Shown here piece by piece: positions 23,346 to 34,804 of a stretch of 64,000 nt of DNA; the stretch's first letter is position 1; every line of letters starts with the position of its first letter. Source of the DNA: Calliphora vicina. Its lineage: Eukaryota > Arthropoda > Insecta > Diptera > Calliphoridae. Location of the stretch: NCBI RefSeq assembly GCF_958450345.1, contig NC_088782.1, positions 38,678,501 to 38,742,500 on the forward strand. The letters are read 5' to 3'. The position numbers were made by a program, and so were the translations under genes. The notes under the pieces were generated by a model. The model made no database searches, was not told the DNA's origin, and saw only the letters and a list, made by a program, of their open reading frames with translations.

Positions 23346-23790
23346 TTTTTTTGAAAAGTTTTAAATATTTTTTCACGTACTTTTTACGATTACCATTTCG
23401 ACCGAAAAAAGAGTTGAAAATTAATGAGTTGAAAATTAATGATTTAGAAAAGATTATAGCTCATTTACAACTGAAATACTGCTTATGTATTCACATAGAT
23501 AATATGAATATAGAATTTCGGACCGACATATTTCGGAAACATATTTTGATTTTGTAACCAATCGTTTTTAACAAAAATGTTTTTTTCAACAAAGTGAATT
23601 TGTCCAATAATATTTAAAATAGGGAAGAAATCACTTATTAAAATTTTTTAACCAGCAATTTTTTTCCACAACAAACATTTTTTTTACTAAATTTTTTATT
23701 CCACCAATTTTTTATTTTCTATAAAACAATTTTTTTTAAACAAACATTGTTTTCTATCACTTATTTTTTCCAATAATAACAAATTTTTCT
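23345..23790. other. No gene seen
   Basis: A/T-rich. GAGTTGAAAATTAATGA is tandemly repeated at about 23412-23442. Nothing else is resolvable. Confidence 0.5.
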
Positions 23791-24125
23791 CACCTAAAAA
23801 CAAAATTAATTAATAAAAAAAAATTATATATAAATTTAAAATAAAATATTCTATATTTGTTCACATTTCCAAAAGATGTAAGGATAATTTGGCTACATTA
23901 TTTTATCATCTATTAGAAATTAGTTTTTGCTAGAAAGTTAAAAAATCTTTATTTCTTTCTGGAAAGGTTTGCTAAATATGAAAATTAGGCAAATTTTTAA
24001 TAGATTTTTCAAAGAAAAATTATGCTGGCTTTAGTAAAAATTTTATTGTAATAAAGTAAGGAATTCATTATAAAAGTAATAGCAAAATGTTATATATTTT
24101 CTGGACCGCCACGTTCTTTTGTTGC
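23790..24125. repeat. Repeat R3, upstream copy
   Basis: Blocks TAATAAAAAAAAATTATATA, AATTTAAAA and ATATTTTCTGGACCGC(C/T)AC occur in the same order at 26610-27005 inside the emc intron. The two copies bracket the emc promoter and first exon. Confidence 0.6.
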
Positions 24126-24609
24126 TGTATCAATTGATTAAGAAAAACTTTAAAGATTTAGATTGAAGTCTTATCGACTCATGTGAGATTACAGACAGTG
24201 TAGCTTGAGAAACCAGATTTAATGATAAAATACACACTAAGAATTCGTTATCTTGGTTACAAATTTTTGTATATAAATGATGTAGTTTACAGGATTGAAA
24301 ACTATGTCTGTTTCGAAGAAGATTTCAAAATGTTACTGTGATAAGTTGTTCCACAAAATTTATGAAATATTGTATTGAAAAAAGTCCCCCATATTTAAAG
24401 AATATTTTCTTATCTCTCATTCTCTCCATATTACACTCTTCTTAGCTTATCTCTTTTATAGAAATTCTCCAAGAAACTACTTTTCATACGCTCTCATTGT
24501 ATCAGACCCTCATTTATTTTCAATTGAACACAACAACAATAACTACAAACAAATAGTATTGAGAAAACTAACATCTGAAAAACAAATAGTAAAATAAAAT
24601 TAAATATAT

Positions 24610-24617
24610 TTCCCACG
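24610..24617 (-). promoter_or_regulatory. Su(H)-type site upstream of emc
   Basis: The minus strand reads CGTGGGAAAT, a full match to the high-affinity Suppressor of Hairless consensus YGTGRGAAM. It lies about 225 bp upstream of the likely start. emc responds to Notch in Drosophila wing and eye tissue, so a direct input is plausible, but one 8-bp match alone is weak evidence. Confidence 0.35.
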
Positions 24618-24804
24618 AAACGAAAATGCATTGATTTTTTCCCATGATGACACACAAACACACAGTATTTAACAAACCATAACAAAAATGCTTGCTCTCC
24701 CCCTGTGCTTAGTTTTATGCTCTTTAGGTAACAGAAAATTATCACAGAGAATGCAAACAAATGTTCAAATATGCTCAGTTATAGGCGGAGTTAGCTGGCG
24801 CAGG

Positions 24805-24838
24805 TATAAAAGGCGATGCTCTGAGTAGTAAGAGCTCA
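24805..24838 (+). promoter_or_regulatory. emc: emc core promoter: TATA box and initiator
   Basis: TATAAAAGG at 24805-24813 sits in a locally GC-richer context (GGCGCAGG...GCGATGC). CTCATAAC at 24836-24843 places an initiator-like A at 24838, 33 bp downstream of the first T. The 523 nt from there to the emc start contain no ATG at all, which fits a genuine leader beginning here. Confidence 0.7.
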
Positions 24839-25361
24839 TAACGAGTTTGTTACTCAAAGCGTAAAGAAGCTAGAAAAAGCAGAAAACATTATACGTCGTG
24901 TAATATTTTAATTACTACAACCAACAGCAAATATTTTGAAAAAATATAAAAACAAGATTTATTTGAAAAAAACAAATCAAAACGCTTAATAAACGGATTA
25001 CGGTTTAAAACCTCACACGCAGCAAATTACCCCACAGTGGATTATAAAAAAGTGTATTGAAAAATATATTTCAAGAATTTAAAATATTTTAAAGAAATAA
25101 AAATAATTAAGTTTAATAACTTAAAAGCAAAAATAAAAAGTGTCAAGCTAATAATACAATATACAGTAATAAAATATACTGTGGAAAAAAATAAATATTA
25201 AAAAAAGAAATCTAAAAATAAAAAAAAACCTCGCAATACTTTTTTTTTATTTTTGAAAATAAAATAATAAACCGCTGAGCTCTACAACAACTCTACTTGG
25301 ACGCTTTCAATAAACAGCCTTCAAAATTCTACTAAAAGAACGTAAAGCGATTATTTCTAAA
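24838..25361 (+). other. emc: emc 5' untranslated leader
   Basis: AT-rich, 524 nt, without any upstream ATG; the last ATG before the coding start (24815) falls between the TATA box and the start site. The context of the start codon, CTAAAATGA, is a good insect initiation context. I see no compelling leader intron. Confidence 0.6.
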
Positions 25362-26006
25362 ATGAAATCTTTAACGGCCGTCTGTCAAACCGGTGCCTCC
25401 ATGCCCGCCATCAATCCCAACGGTCGCATTAATCGTCCTCCCCATCATCGTGGTGATGGCGAAAATGCCGAAATGAAAATGTACTTGTCCAAACTCAAGG
25501 ATCTCGTACCATTCATGCCCAAAAATCGCAAACTCTCCAAATTGGAAATCATACAGCATGTCATCGACTACATTTGCGATCTGCAGTCCGAATTGGAGAC
25601 ACATCCCGAAATGAGTAACTTTGATGCTGCGGCTGCCCTAAATTTCACCGCCAATTTGGAAAGAGTTACTGCTGCTGTCAACAATGGCCATGATGATGAG
25701 GGCGATGACGAGGAAGATGATGAGATGTATGAGGGTATACAAGAACGTTTAAATGGTTCCATGCAACTACAACAACAATCTAGTCCGGCACAGCGTCAGC
25801 CTTTGGTTGATCGTCAAACACCAAATACTATTTTACCCGCCACACAACAACAGCAGCAACAACAAATGATTGTATCAGCAGTTAATAATACAACAGCAAC
25901 CTCCAACTCCATCACCACCAACTCCTTAGCGGCTGTAACCTCATCACCATCATCAACAGCTGCAGCCACAACAACATCTGCTGCCACAAATTTATCATCA
26001 CATACG
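25362..26006 (+). CDS. emc: extramacrochaetae, coding exon 1 (residues 1-215)
   Basis: Id-type HLH protein. It dimerises with Daughterless and proneural bHLH proteins and keeps them off DNA, acting in the nucleus in bristle patterning, vein, eye and cell survival pathways known from Drosophila. The start MKSLTAVCQTGAS is a family signature. The HLH spans about residues 35-80: helix 1 ENAEMKMYLSKLKDLVPFMP, loop KNRKLSK, helix 2 LEIIQHVIDYICDLQSELE. No basic DNA-binding region precedes it, as expected. Then come HPEMSNFDAAAAL, an acidic run DDEGDDEEDDEMYE (111-124), the conserved SSPAQRQPLVDRQTPNT (140-156), seven Gln (162-168) and a Ser/Thr/Ala-rich tail. The frame stays open to 26042, but a donor ACG|GTAGGT at 26006/26007 joins in phase 0 to the exon at 38358, giving 229 residues. 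Codon use is GC-richer than the surroundings. Confidence 0.97.
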
Positions 26007-26599
26007 GTAGGTTTCCATTGCAAAAAGAATATGGTTTTGTAAAACTAAAATTCCGCCCCCCTACTGAAGAAATATTTTCTAAGGAAAGTAGAGTTTTGTT
26101 TTTCTGTAAAAAGTATGAAATTAAAAAAAATGAAGTTTTGCTAAAAACAAAAACAAATGTCTAACTAAGTCTCTGTCTGTCTTGGCCCACGAATAGTCCT
26201 TGCAAAAGGCCTTATAAAAAGACTTATGTCACAAGAAATGACTGAAATATTTAGCATCTCTAAAGCACTTATCTATGAATGCATGAACAATTTCAAAGTT
26301 GAAAGAAAATTTCATAAAAAAACTAAGATTTTTGTAAAATGTAAAAAACTATGTAATGTACCACCAATTTTTATAATTTTTTTTTTATTTTTTTTTGTAA
26401 AATTATTATTTACTGTTTGTTTTAAAAAAAATATATAAGAATCTGTAAAATTTAAATGTTGTTACTTTCCAATGAGGTTGGCAGCAATTTAAGAAATTTT
26501 TAATATTTTTTTTTTATATGATCATTTTTAAAATGTGATATTTTTTTCTGTGTAATTAAGCTTTGTTTAAATATTTATAAATAAAATTTAAAACCTATA

Positions 26600-27025
26600 A
26601 TTAAGCTAAAAACAAAAATGATTAATAAAAAAAAATTTGTTATATAAATTTAAAACATAAAAATAAACTCGATTTTCTTTTCATTTATTAATTAAAAAAA
26701 AACAAGATGTTAGAAACGTAGGAAATTTGGAAAAAATATATTTTTCAATTTATTTCGAAAATAAACAAAAAACAAGATGTTAGGAAATTTGGAAAAAGTT
26801 AGAAAATTTTCAAAAATGTGAAAATTATGCATATTTTTAAAATATAATCAAGTGGCAAAAAAATGTTGATAATTTTTTTTTAGAAAATTTGATTCAACTT
26901 TTTATTCAGCAAGTTAAATTTTTATTGTAGCAAAGTATAGAATACATTGAAAAAGTAATTATTCTAGACATATAGCAGAATGTAATACATTTTCTGGACC
27001 GCTACTTCCTTCTTCAGCACCACTC
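26600..27025. repeat. Repeat R3, intronic copy
   Basis: Matches 23790-24125 upstream of the promoter, including the CATTTTCTGGACCGCTAC block near 26990. It also contains a small tandem duplication with AACAAGATGTTAG at 26701 and 26770. Confidence 0.6.
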
Positions 27026-27029
27026 TTCT

Positions 27030-28740
27030 AATCTGTAGAGTATAAAGCCTTAAATATTTAACTGACATTTATTAATTATCATTTCTAAAATTAGATTTTA
27101 GTTTTTTTATGCATTTATTATTGGAAAACAAGCTTCAAAAAATTCCAAATATGAACTAAAAATTTAAAAAAAAAATATGATTTAGATATGAATAGATCAA
27201 TGTTACAGAACATAGTTTCCAATTTTTATTCTGAGAAAACGATTAATATATTAATTATAATAGTACAGTTTACAGTTTTTTCCGATCACTTCGTTTTAGT
27301 GAAATAACTTTAGTTTTAAAGTTATAACTTCAAAACTTCACAAATAATTTATTTTGAAAATTATTTTAAAATTGATTCTCTTGCTTGAAATAAATGAGTT
27401 TTATTTTTTAAACATAAAAACATGGCTGAGTTATGGTAGTTTAAATTCAGGATGCTTTAAAAAAAATAAAAGAACATTTATATGAAAATGCGACTTGACT
27501 TGCCTTTTAAAATCCTCAAAATATTGATCGTGCTGTAAAGTAGCATTCAACTCTTAAGAAATTATTGTGCTTTAACGAAATCTATTTTAAATCGAAATTA
27601 GAATGAAACACATTTTTCAAGCAATTCATAAACAATTTTTAAATTTATCAAAAACAAAATTTCCATACAAAATTTTATATAAAGCTTTGAAAGCTTTACG
27701 CTTTATTTATTTATTGAATCTGCACTTTATAGGCCTAACAATAAGTATTTAAATCTTATAACTAAAATTAAAACTAGTTGTTCACTCATCTTAGTGGGGT
27801 GGTAGATCTGCTCTACGTAGCCTTGATCGGGTTTGGCTTTGCACAAGTACTCTTACAATCGGGTTGGGATGAATTTTGAAGTTTCCTATTAGGTCATATT
27901 GTCATAATATATTTAAACATATTTTTGTTGTACTGATCACATTTAAACGCTTACCTAAACTTTTTGCCTAATAAAATTAAAAAAAAAAATTATAGCAAAC
28001 TTTTTGCGCAAAATTTGATCCAAACAGATTTGATCACTGATACAATATTTGCTTAGGAAATTTTCGCATAATTGTTAAACATGTTATGATAATGAAACAG
28101 AATTAAAGCGAATTCTAAAAATTTAAGGTCTATACGTTCTCAGAACAAAAAAAAAAAATTAGGATTAACTCTTCAGCCTAACTACAAATAACATTTTAAA
28201 GTTTATTTTTGTTAAAGTCTTTTAAGAGAATAAAACTTGTGATTTAATAAGAAATATTAAAAGAAACCATGCAATCAAATAATTGAAAATAATATTTTTT
28301 TAAAAAATTTTTAGGGTTGACACATAATGTTTATTTTTGTTAAAATCGTCTTTATTTTAATATAATAGAACTACTGATTTATTTATCCATACCATAAGAA
28401 ATATTAGAAGAAACCGTGTATTAAAATAATTGAAAATAATTTCCAACTAATAGAAATAGCACAGTAATACAAAAGTGAACGAAAAAAATATTCAGAGGTT
28501 CTCATGCAGCAATTCTGTTTTGTTAAAGTCTATAGAGTATGGAAATACTTACAGTTTTTCCCGATCACTTCGTGAAATAAAGGTATTTTTAAAGTTACAA
28601 TTTCAAAATATTACAAATATGTTCTTTTGAAAATTAAAATTGTTTCTCTTGTTTGAATGATATTAGTTTTACTTTTTAAACATTTTCTAAAATCGTTTAG
28701 AAAATGGCTGAATTACAGAAGTTAAAATAAATGCACCCAC
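27030..28740. repeat. Local duplications within emc intron
   Basis: The block at 27285-27440 (TTTTCCGATCACTTCG through TTTTAAACAT) is repeated at 28555-28690. A second pair at about 28190-28310 and 28315-28450 shares GTTTATTTTTGTTAAA, AAGAAATATTA(A/G)AAGAAACC and ATAATTGAAAATAAT. In between, 27720-27890 is GC-richer and unassigned. No coding content. Confidence 0.6.
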
Positions 28741-30115
28741 AATCATTTATATAAAAAACCCTGCAGAAATTTGATGCCTTTAAGTTTGGATGAACTGTGT
28801 CTTATATGGGATGGAGTGGACTGTAAATAGTGTGGATGATTTGAGTGGGCACCAATTCCTCGAAATACGTGTGTAATTTCTCGGTAGAACGGGGAATTAC
28901 ATGGGTAGAGTAAATTGGAGAAGAAAATATAGTTATTATGAGTGAATGTAATTTGGTATATGGATATGAGATTAGTATTATGTTACAAGATTGAGTGTGT
29001 ATGATTGCGTGTATATGATTGTGTGCTCACCTTATTGGATATGTGATGTATGTGTGTGTGGCTTGTTTTTTAATGAGAACTCGATAATGTTTTAATTTTG
29101 ATTTTAATGGATTTTAACTATTTATTTTAGCATTAAGTTTTAATTAGTTTGTAAGTTTTTAAATATAAATGTTAATTTATAATTTATTTTAACAAAAGAG
29201 AAAATAAATTATTTGGCTTTAAGTTTTAATTTATAATTTAGGTTTTATTTGAGAGAATTCAATCTTATTCGATTTAAAGGTAGAATGCCAGTGAAGTTTT
29301 TGATTTTTATAAGCCATAACTTAACCTAGGTACATTTCATTTTTAATACTATTTATGTACACATTGTTTATAAACAATTCAAGTTATAATTAGTACAGAG
29401 TTTTTATAATTCACAATAGTTCTTACATCTATAAACATTTCTAGTTTTGGTAATTCATAATTATACACATGAAGAAATTAGTTTTTAATTTAAAAAATTC
29501 ATAATTTGTTTTTAGAAAAGTTAACAATTCAAACAATAATAAAATTATTTTATAATTTTATGTATAAAATTGTCGATTTTATACAACCCAATAAAGTCAA
29601 AAAACATGTTACCATTCAAAATAAGTACAACTCATTAAATTTTTAAAAGATTTTTAGGTACTTTAGAAAGTTTTTTCCACAAAATTAAGAAAAAATACTT
29701 AACTGCCTCACGATAAACTTAAAGTGCGTTTTTTGAAACTTTAACGACCGTAACCAAAAAGTGCTCGAGAAAAACTATAAATATTTCCAAACTCTATGGA
29801 CTCCAATAAAACATAATTGATATATGAAAACCCCTGCATATTTGTGGTGTAGCACAGTGTAATTAAAAAAATTTCAAAAAATTAAAAAAAAGCATACAGT
29901 TTAAAAATAAGCTAATTCTAAACTAATAATACAAAATATTAAATTCGGTTTGAAATACGAAAAATAGTCCTATTTTTTAATAAAAAAACATAATAGAATG
30001 ACAGTTTGATAAGAAGTTTCTAAATATCTAACGAATGCTTTTACAAAGTATAAGAAATTTGTTTGGGGTTTCATTAAACCCACATACAAATTAGTTAATT
30101 ATTGAATACTTTGTA
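28740..30115. other. Intronic DNA, no repeat ends or gene seen
   Basis: 28780-28910 is noticeably GC-richer (GGTAGAACGGGGAATTACAT) and could be an old mobile-element fragment. TG-rich words follow to 29065. The rest is AT-rich. Confidence 0.5.
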
Positions 30116-30329
30116 TTTGTTGCCAATCGAATTATTCTACCATAGTGACCGAATTTTACAGTTATGGCTACTAAATTTTAGAAGAGGTAACAAAAGTTTG
30201 GTTGCTTCAACCGAAATTCTTCTTTATCAACTGACTTTTTGTTGATATAACCGACAAATTCTATGTGTGCAACCGAATCATTCGATTGGCAACAAATTCG
30301 GTTGCTATTACGAATCTGTTTTCTCTGTG
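30116..30329. mobile_element. 247-bp long-TIR MITE, copy 3 (truncated)
   Basis: Inverted relative to copies 1 and 2. It retains one full arm ending CTGTTTTCTCTGTG and the interior, but lacks about 33 bp of the other arm, starting at TTTGTTGCCAATCGAATTAT. Confidence 0.85.
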
Positions 30330-33235
30330 CACTTTCATTGCAGTTGTTAAGAATTAATTAAAAATTTTCCGCGTATCCAGTTTACACTTTTTTTAAGTGT
30401 TTAAAATAAACATTAATAGTTTTTCATTTTACACAAAATCTTAGTTTTTTAAATAAATTTGTTAAGAAAAAGCAACAGCCAAATATTTCGTATTTTAAAT
30501 TATGACTATTAAACAAAATTATAACATCTTTTAATATTAATGTATAGACTAACCCCATTATTTTGTCTCTCACTTTGCAAAAAAAAATTTTCATTTAACA
30601 TTTAACTTAAACATCACCCCAAATATTTCGATAACTGATATAATAGAGTGATATTTAAGCAATATGAGGACCAATATATTGACCCTTACAGCAAGAATAT
30701 CTTAACCAATAATATTTTTGATTTTTTAGAAAAATTTTAGTTTAAGTGCACATCGGTCATCTTCGGTCCTCAATCATAAAAATGCTTCTCCTATAATATT
30801 CGATATGTATGAGGTATTTAGAAATAAATTTTCCTGGGTTTAAACTCCAGACTAAAAGAGTTTTCAAGATTAAAAACAATGGAGTAACTATGTTAAACCA
30901 GACTAAAAATCTGTAATTTTTTATGAAAAGTTACGTATTACATATTGTTTAAAGTCTTATTTGTAAATATATCGGAATAATATAGATTTAACAACAAAAC
31001 AATTGAACTTCCACTGAAGCGAATTGACAGATTTTCAATACCAAACACTCAGTTCAATCATAATTAACGGTTATAAACACAAAGAGACCGACGGATATAT
31101 TTAAAGTGATTTCCAAATTTAATTAAGACTTTTTTATGCAAAAACTCTATTTATAAATAAATCAGAAAGGTGACTCCTATTAAAGCTGCTTGAATTCTCA
31201 CATCCCTGCTAACTTTAAAAACTATGACATGTTAAACAAAAAATATGTGGCATGAATTTATGTATTGATATAAAGTGTAACACACTTGAATTACACTTGT
31301 TTTCAACTTGAATTCCAGATAAAATGCTTATTGCGTAGGCACTCATTTTGTAAAATTTATATTGAAAATATTCTAATTTCATACCTTTTCATACAAATTG
31401 CTTACGATTTGATTTATAAAATGAGAATCGCAATAACAATATATTAAAATTCAAGTTCTTATAAGAAATAATATTCAAGAATATTTTAACTTTAAATTGT
31501 GTATGGCAATGGAAGAGTAAAGTTTAAAAAATTAATTTTTTATCGATTTATTTCGTTTAAAATATATTGTTTTAAAGTGTCCTTTATTATTAAAAAACCT
31601 CAACATTTAAAGATTAAGATTTTAGCATTTTTCTCAAAATAATCTTCTAAACTTTTTTAATAACTCTTAGATAACTTTTCATAATATACATACTGCAATA
31701 CCTATTTAAAACAATCTAATAGACCCTATAAAAATATTTAAATAAAATCCATAAATTATGTATTCCGCACCTGTTTGTGTTCAATAATAAAAAAATAACG
31801 AAAAAAAAACTTGAGAAGACAGTGAAAAAAACTGTAAAAATCTTGAAATTTTATAAAAAAAAATCCCCCATCATAAATAATTAACACAACCGACAACCGA
31901 CAACAACAACGAAAAAACCAGATTTCACCTAAAATATTTACAAAAAAATATAAATTGTTAAACTTGATTTTTTGTGTTTTAAAAAAAACATTTAAACAAT
32001 ATAAAAAAGCGGCAAATTTTTATAAGAAGAAATAAATAAAATAAAATACTAAAAAGAAGTATACAAACAAAAAAAGATAACCTCTAAAGGGAGCAGAGGG
32101 AAACAAAATAACATGATGAATATTTCAAATAAACAAAAACAAATATAAAATAAAACAATCAACAAAAATTAAGATTTAACAAAAACAAAAATAATACAAT
32201 ATATTTAAAAAATATTAAGGCATGGCACAGTTTGGAAAGGGAAATAGAAAATAAAACAAATTTAGAAAAAATTCAAATGAAATCATTAGAATTAGAAAAT
32301 ATTAAAATTTCAAAACTTTTCCCAGAGTTATTCATACAAATTTCTTGTATTTCAAAACATTAAGTTTTTTTAAACTGAGACGCTAAAAGGATTGTTGTAA
32401 ATCAATTGCCTCAAACTGTGAACACCCCTGTTTTTTTGTGTAAAGATTTACTTTAAGTGAGTGACTGACCAACAAATGAATAGTTCACTTTAATTTTTTT
32501 TATTATTATTTTTATATGTTTCATACTAAAAGCGTGTGAATGTCGACAATGAAGATGATGATTATTTTTCATACAAAAAAAAAAAATAAAAATACTTTTG
32601 TTTAGGATGATGATGGTCGATCGTGGTTGGTGTTGTTTTTCTCTGGCTCTCATCTAAATAATGATGATAAAAATGTTGTTTTAAACAAAAATTTTAGTCT
32701 CGTTTTATTTTTCAAAAAAAAAGAAAAAAATTAATTTTTATTGTTGTTGGTTTTTTTATTTTGAGTGTTTAAGTTGCGTGATGCTTTTTTTTAGTACAAT
32801 AAACTACTACTACACAACAAAAATTATATATAATACTTGTATGGTTGTATTTCTATATAAAAAAAGCGAAAATGAAATAAATTTAAGTATTTGCAGGTGT
32901 TCAGCATAGAAAGAAGTATATAAAAAAACAACAAATACAAAAAAAGCTAAATTATAATTTATTATGAAATTTAACAAAAAAAAAAATACAAACATTTTAA
33001 CAAAAAATATAAAACAAGATACATATATTATGAGAAAACACAAAGAAATATAAATTTGAAATTTTACAAATTTATTAAAATTTTGGAAAAAAAAATTTTT
33101 TACATATTTTTTGAAAAAAAAAAATAAAGAAAAATTATTATATTTACTCATGTGATGATAAAGAAATTGTTTTTAGCATATTAGTTAGTGATCCCTGAAA
33201 AAATCTTCAAATAATACATTAGGGCTGTTTTTATA
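30330..33235. other. Intronic AT-rich DNA, nothing recognised
   Basis: Long A/T-rich stretch with CAACAACAAC-type short repeats (31890-31910) and many poly-A tracts. Minus-strand frames at 32453-33151 are made of Phe/Lys/Ile-rich low-complexity sequence and are not credible genes. Confidence 0.6.
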
Positions 33236-33389
33236 GAGGCGGAGAAATACAACACAGAAAAACCTTTTTAATATCCATCCAATTTGTTTTATTAAATCAT
33301 TTTATATGGATTTGATCAATCTTGGATAATTTAAGAAAATGTTTATTTTCCCTGATACAAAAATTATTGAATATTTAAGGAAAAATTTT

Positions 33390-33795
33390 AAATATGTGCG
33401 ACAATTCGAAAGTTTTCGAAAAATTTTAATTTTTTTTAAATTCCCAAATATTTTATGAAAATCTCCAAAATACCATTTCACGCCGAAAAGTTAAATTAGT
33501 TATGTTTTAACTAATTCTCATTAAAAACATTTAATAATATCATATAAATACTTTTGCAAAGTTTTTTTGTAAATTCCCAAAAACTTTATGAAAATCCCCA
33601 AAATACCATTTTATGAAAAAAATACTTAATTGATTATATTTCAACAAATTCTCATTAAAAGAACTTTTATAATTTCATATAAATGCTTTTGGACAGTTTT
33701 CTGTAAATTCCCCAAAACTTTATGAAAATCCCCAAAATACCATTTCAAGCAGAAAAGCTAAATTGAGTATTGTTTTTAGCATAGAAGCAATATTA
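33390..33795. repeat. ~130-bp tandem array, three units
   Basis: Units at about 33444, 33576 and 33708 (spacing 132) share TTCCCAAAAACTTTATGAAA, ATCCCCAAAATACCATTT and CATATAAATGCTTTTG. The same unit forms the larger array at 36500-37560. Confidence 0.9.
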
Positions 33796-33944
33796 GTCGG
33801 GGATCCAAAAAAAAAAAAACATGAATGAATGAGAAAAATCTTTTTAATATCTATCCAATTTGCTTTATTAATTATATAAATTTACACCCTTCACAGTAAA
33901 TCGTGCTGTATTGCAATAAGACGTGTAATATTCAAGTGCTCGAT

Positions 33945-34800
33945 CGTTTCTGGTTTATGACTTAAAAATACGGGATTTTCAATAGATGACGTATCTTTTG
34001 AAAACGGTTTTTGTTTTTAATAACTTATTTTTTATTCTCACTTAGTTATTGAACATTAAAGTGTAAACAAGAACGTTTTTTTTGCTTCGAAAATGTCGAA
34101 TTTTGTGCCAACAAAGCGCCATACGCGGGAAGTTTTGCTTTACTTCTTTAATTTGAAAAAAATATGCCGCTGAAGCACACCAATTACATACTAAAGCTTA
34201 TGGTGAATGTGCTCTATCGGTTAGAAGGCGAAAGATGGTTTGTTCAGTTCAGAAGTGGCGATTTTGACACGGAAGACAAAGATATCCCAGGCCAGCCAAA
34301 AAAGTTTGAAGACCTTGAAAAATGATTTTGCGTGTCCGAAATGATGTTTGAGCGATATAAAAGAAAATCAATTTTGCACCGAATCATTCACCCCTATCGC
34401 GAATCAATATTTCACATGAAATATGTTCCCTTTTCCCATTTTTCGTTCATAAACATTGTTCACGTGAAAAAATTCCCCATGTTGTGAAATTTTTAGATGA
34501 AATTTTGTAAACAATAGACAGCTGTTACGAACAAAATCAACTATTGTGAATGAAAGGTTCAGGGGAATATCACGATAGCAATTTTCCCTTCGAGGGAAAT
34601 GAATATTTCATGGGAACATACATTTCACATGTTTTTCACGATAGGGGTGATTATTTGCAATGAAAAATTGATCCATTACGATCCATTCGAAGCGTAAGAG
34701 ATCGAATGTGAAGATCGGCCAACCAGCCTAATCGACACCAAAGCCAAATATTCATGGCACTAAAGTAATTCTCTGTATTTAATGGGAGCAAAAAAGTCAT
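33945..34800 (+). mobile_element. Mariner copy C with nested MITE
   Basis: Starts with a decayed 5' end (TTTATGACTTAAAAATACGG). Readable pieces: MSNFVPTKRHTREVLLYFF in the opening, FVQFRSGDFDTEDKDIPGQP, then a large deletion to LEKxFCVSEMMFERYKRK, FLHRII, the insert, and RSNVKIGQPA. The catalytic region after SKPNIHGTKVILC is missing. It lies wholly within the emc intron. Confidence 0.8.
34389..34649. mobile_element. 261-bp MITE, ATT target duplication
   Basis: The ends share the perfect 11-bp inverted repeat CACCCCTATCG and a longer imperfect arm that includes ATTTCACATG and ATGTTCCC. ATT flanks both sides (34386-34388 and 34650-34652). Other mariner copies carry the uninterrupted GAATCATTATTT at this spot. 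The superfamily is not clear. Non-coding. Confidence 0.88.
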
Positions 34801-34804
34801 TATA

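Noticed and set aside
25371..26023. Long antisense frames opposite emc exon 1
   Set aside because: They mirror the conserved emc reading frame and its CAA/GCT repeats; poly-Ser and poly-Val/Cys content is what antisense of this exon must give.
27720..27890. GC-richer intronic block suspected to be a LTR or exon
   Set aside because: No terminal repeats, primer-binding site or ORF could be demonstrated.
32810..33151. 113-codon Phe-rich minus frame in the emc intron
   Set aside because: Poly-A on the plus strand translated as poly-Phe; not a protein.
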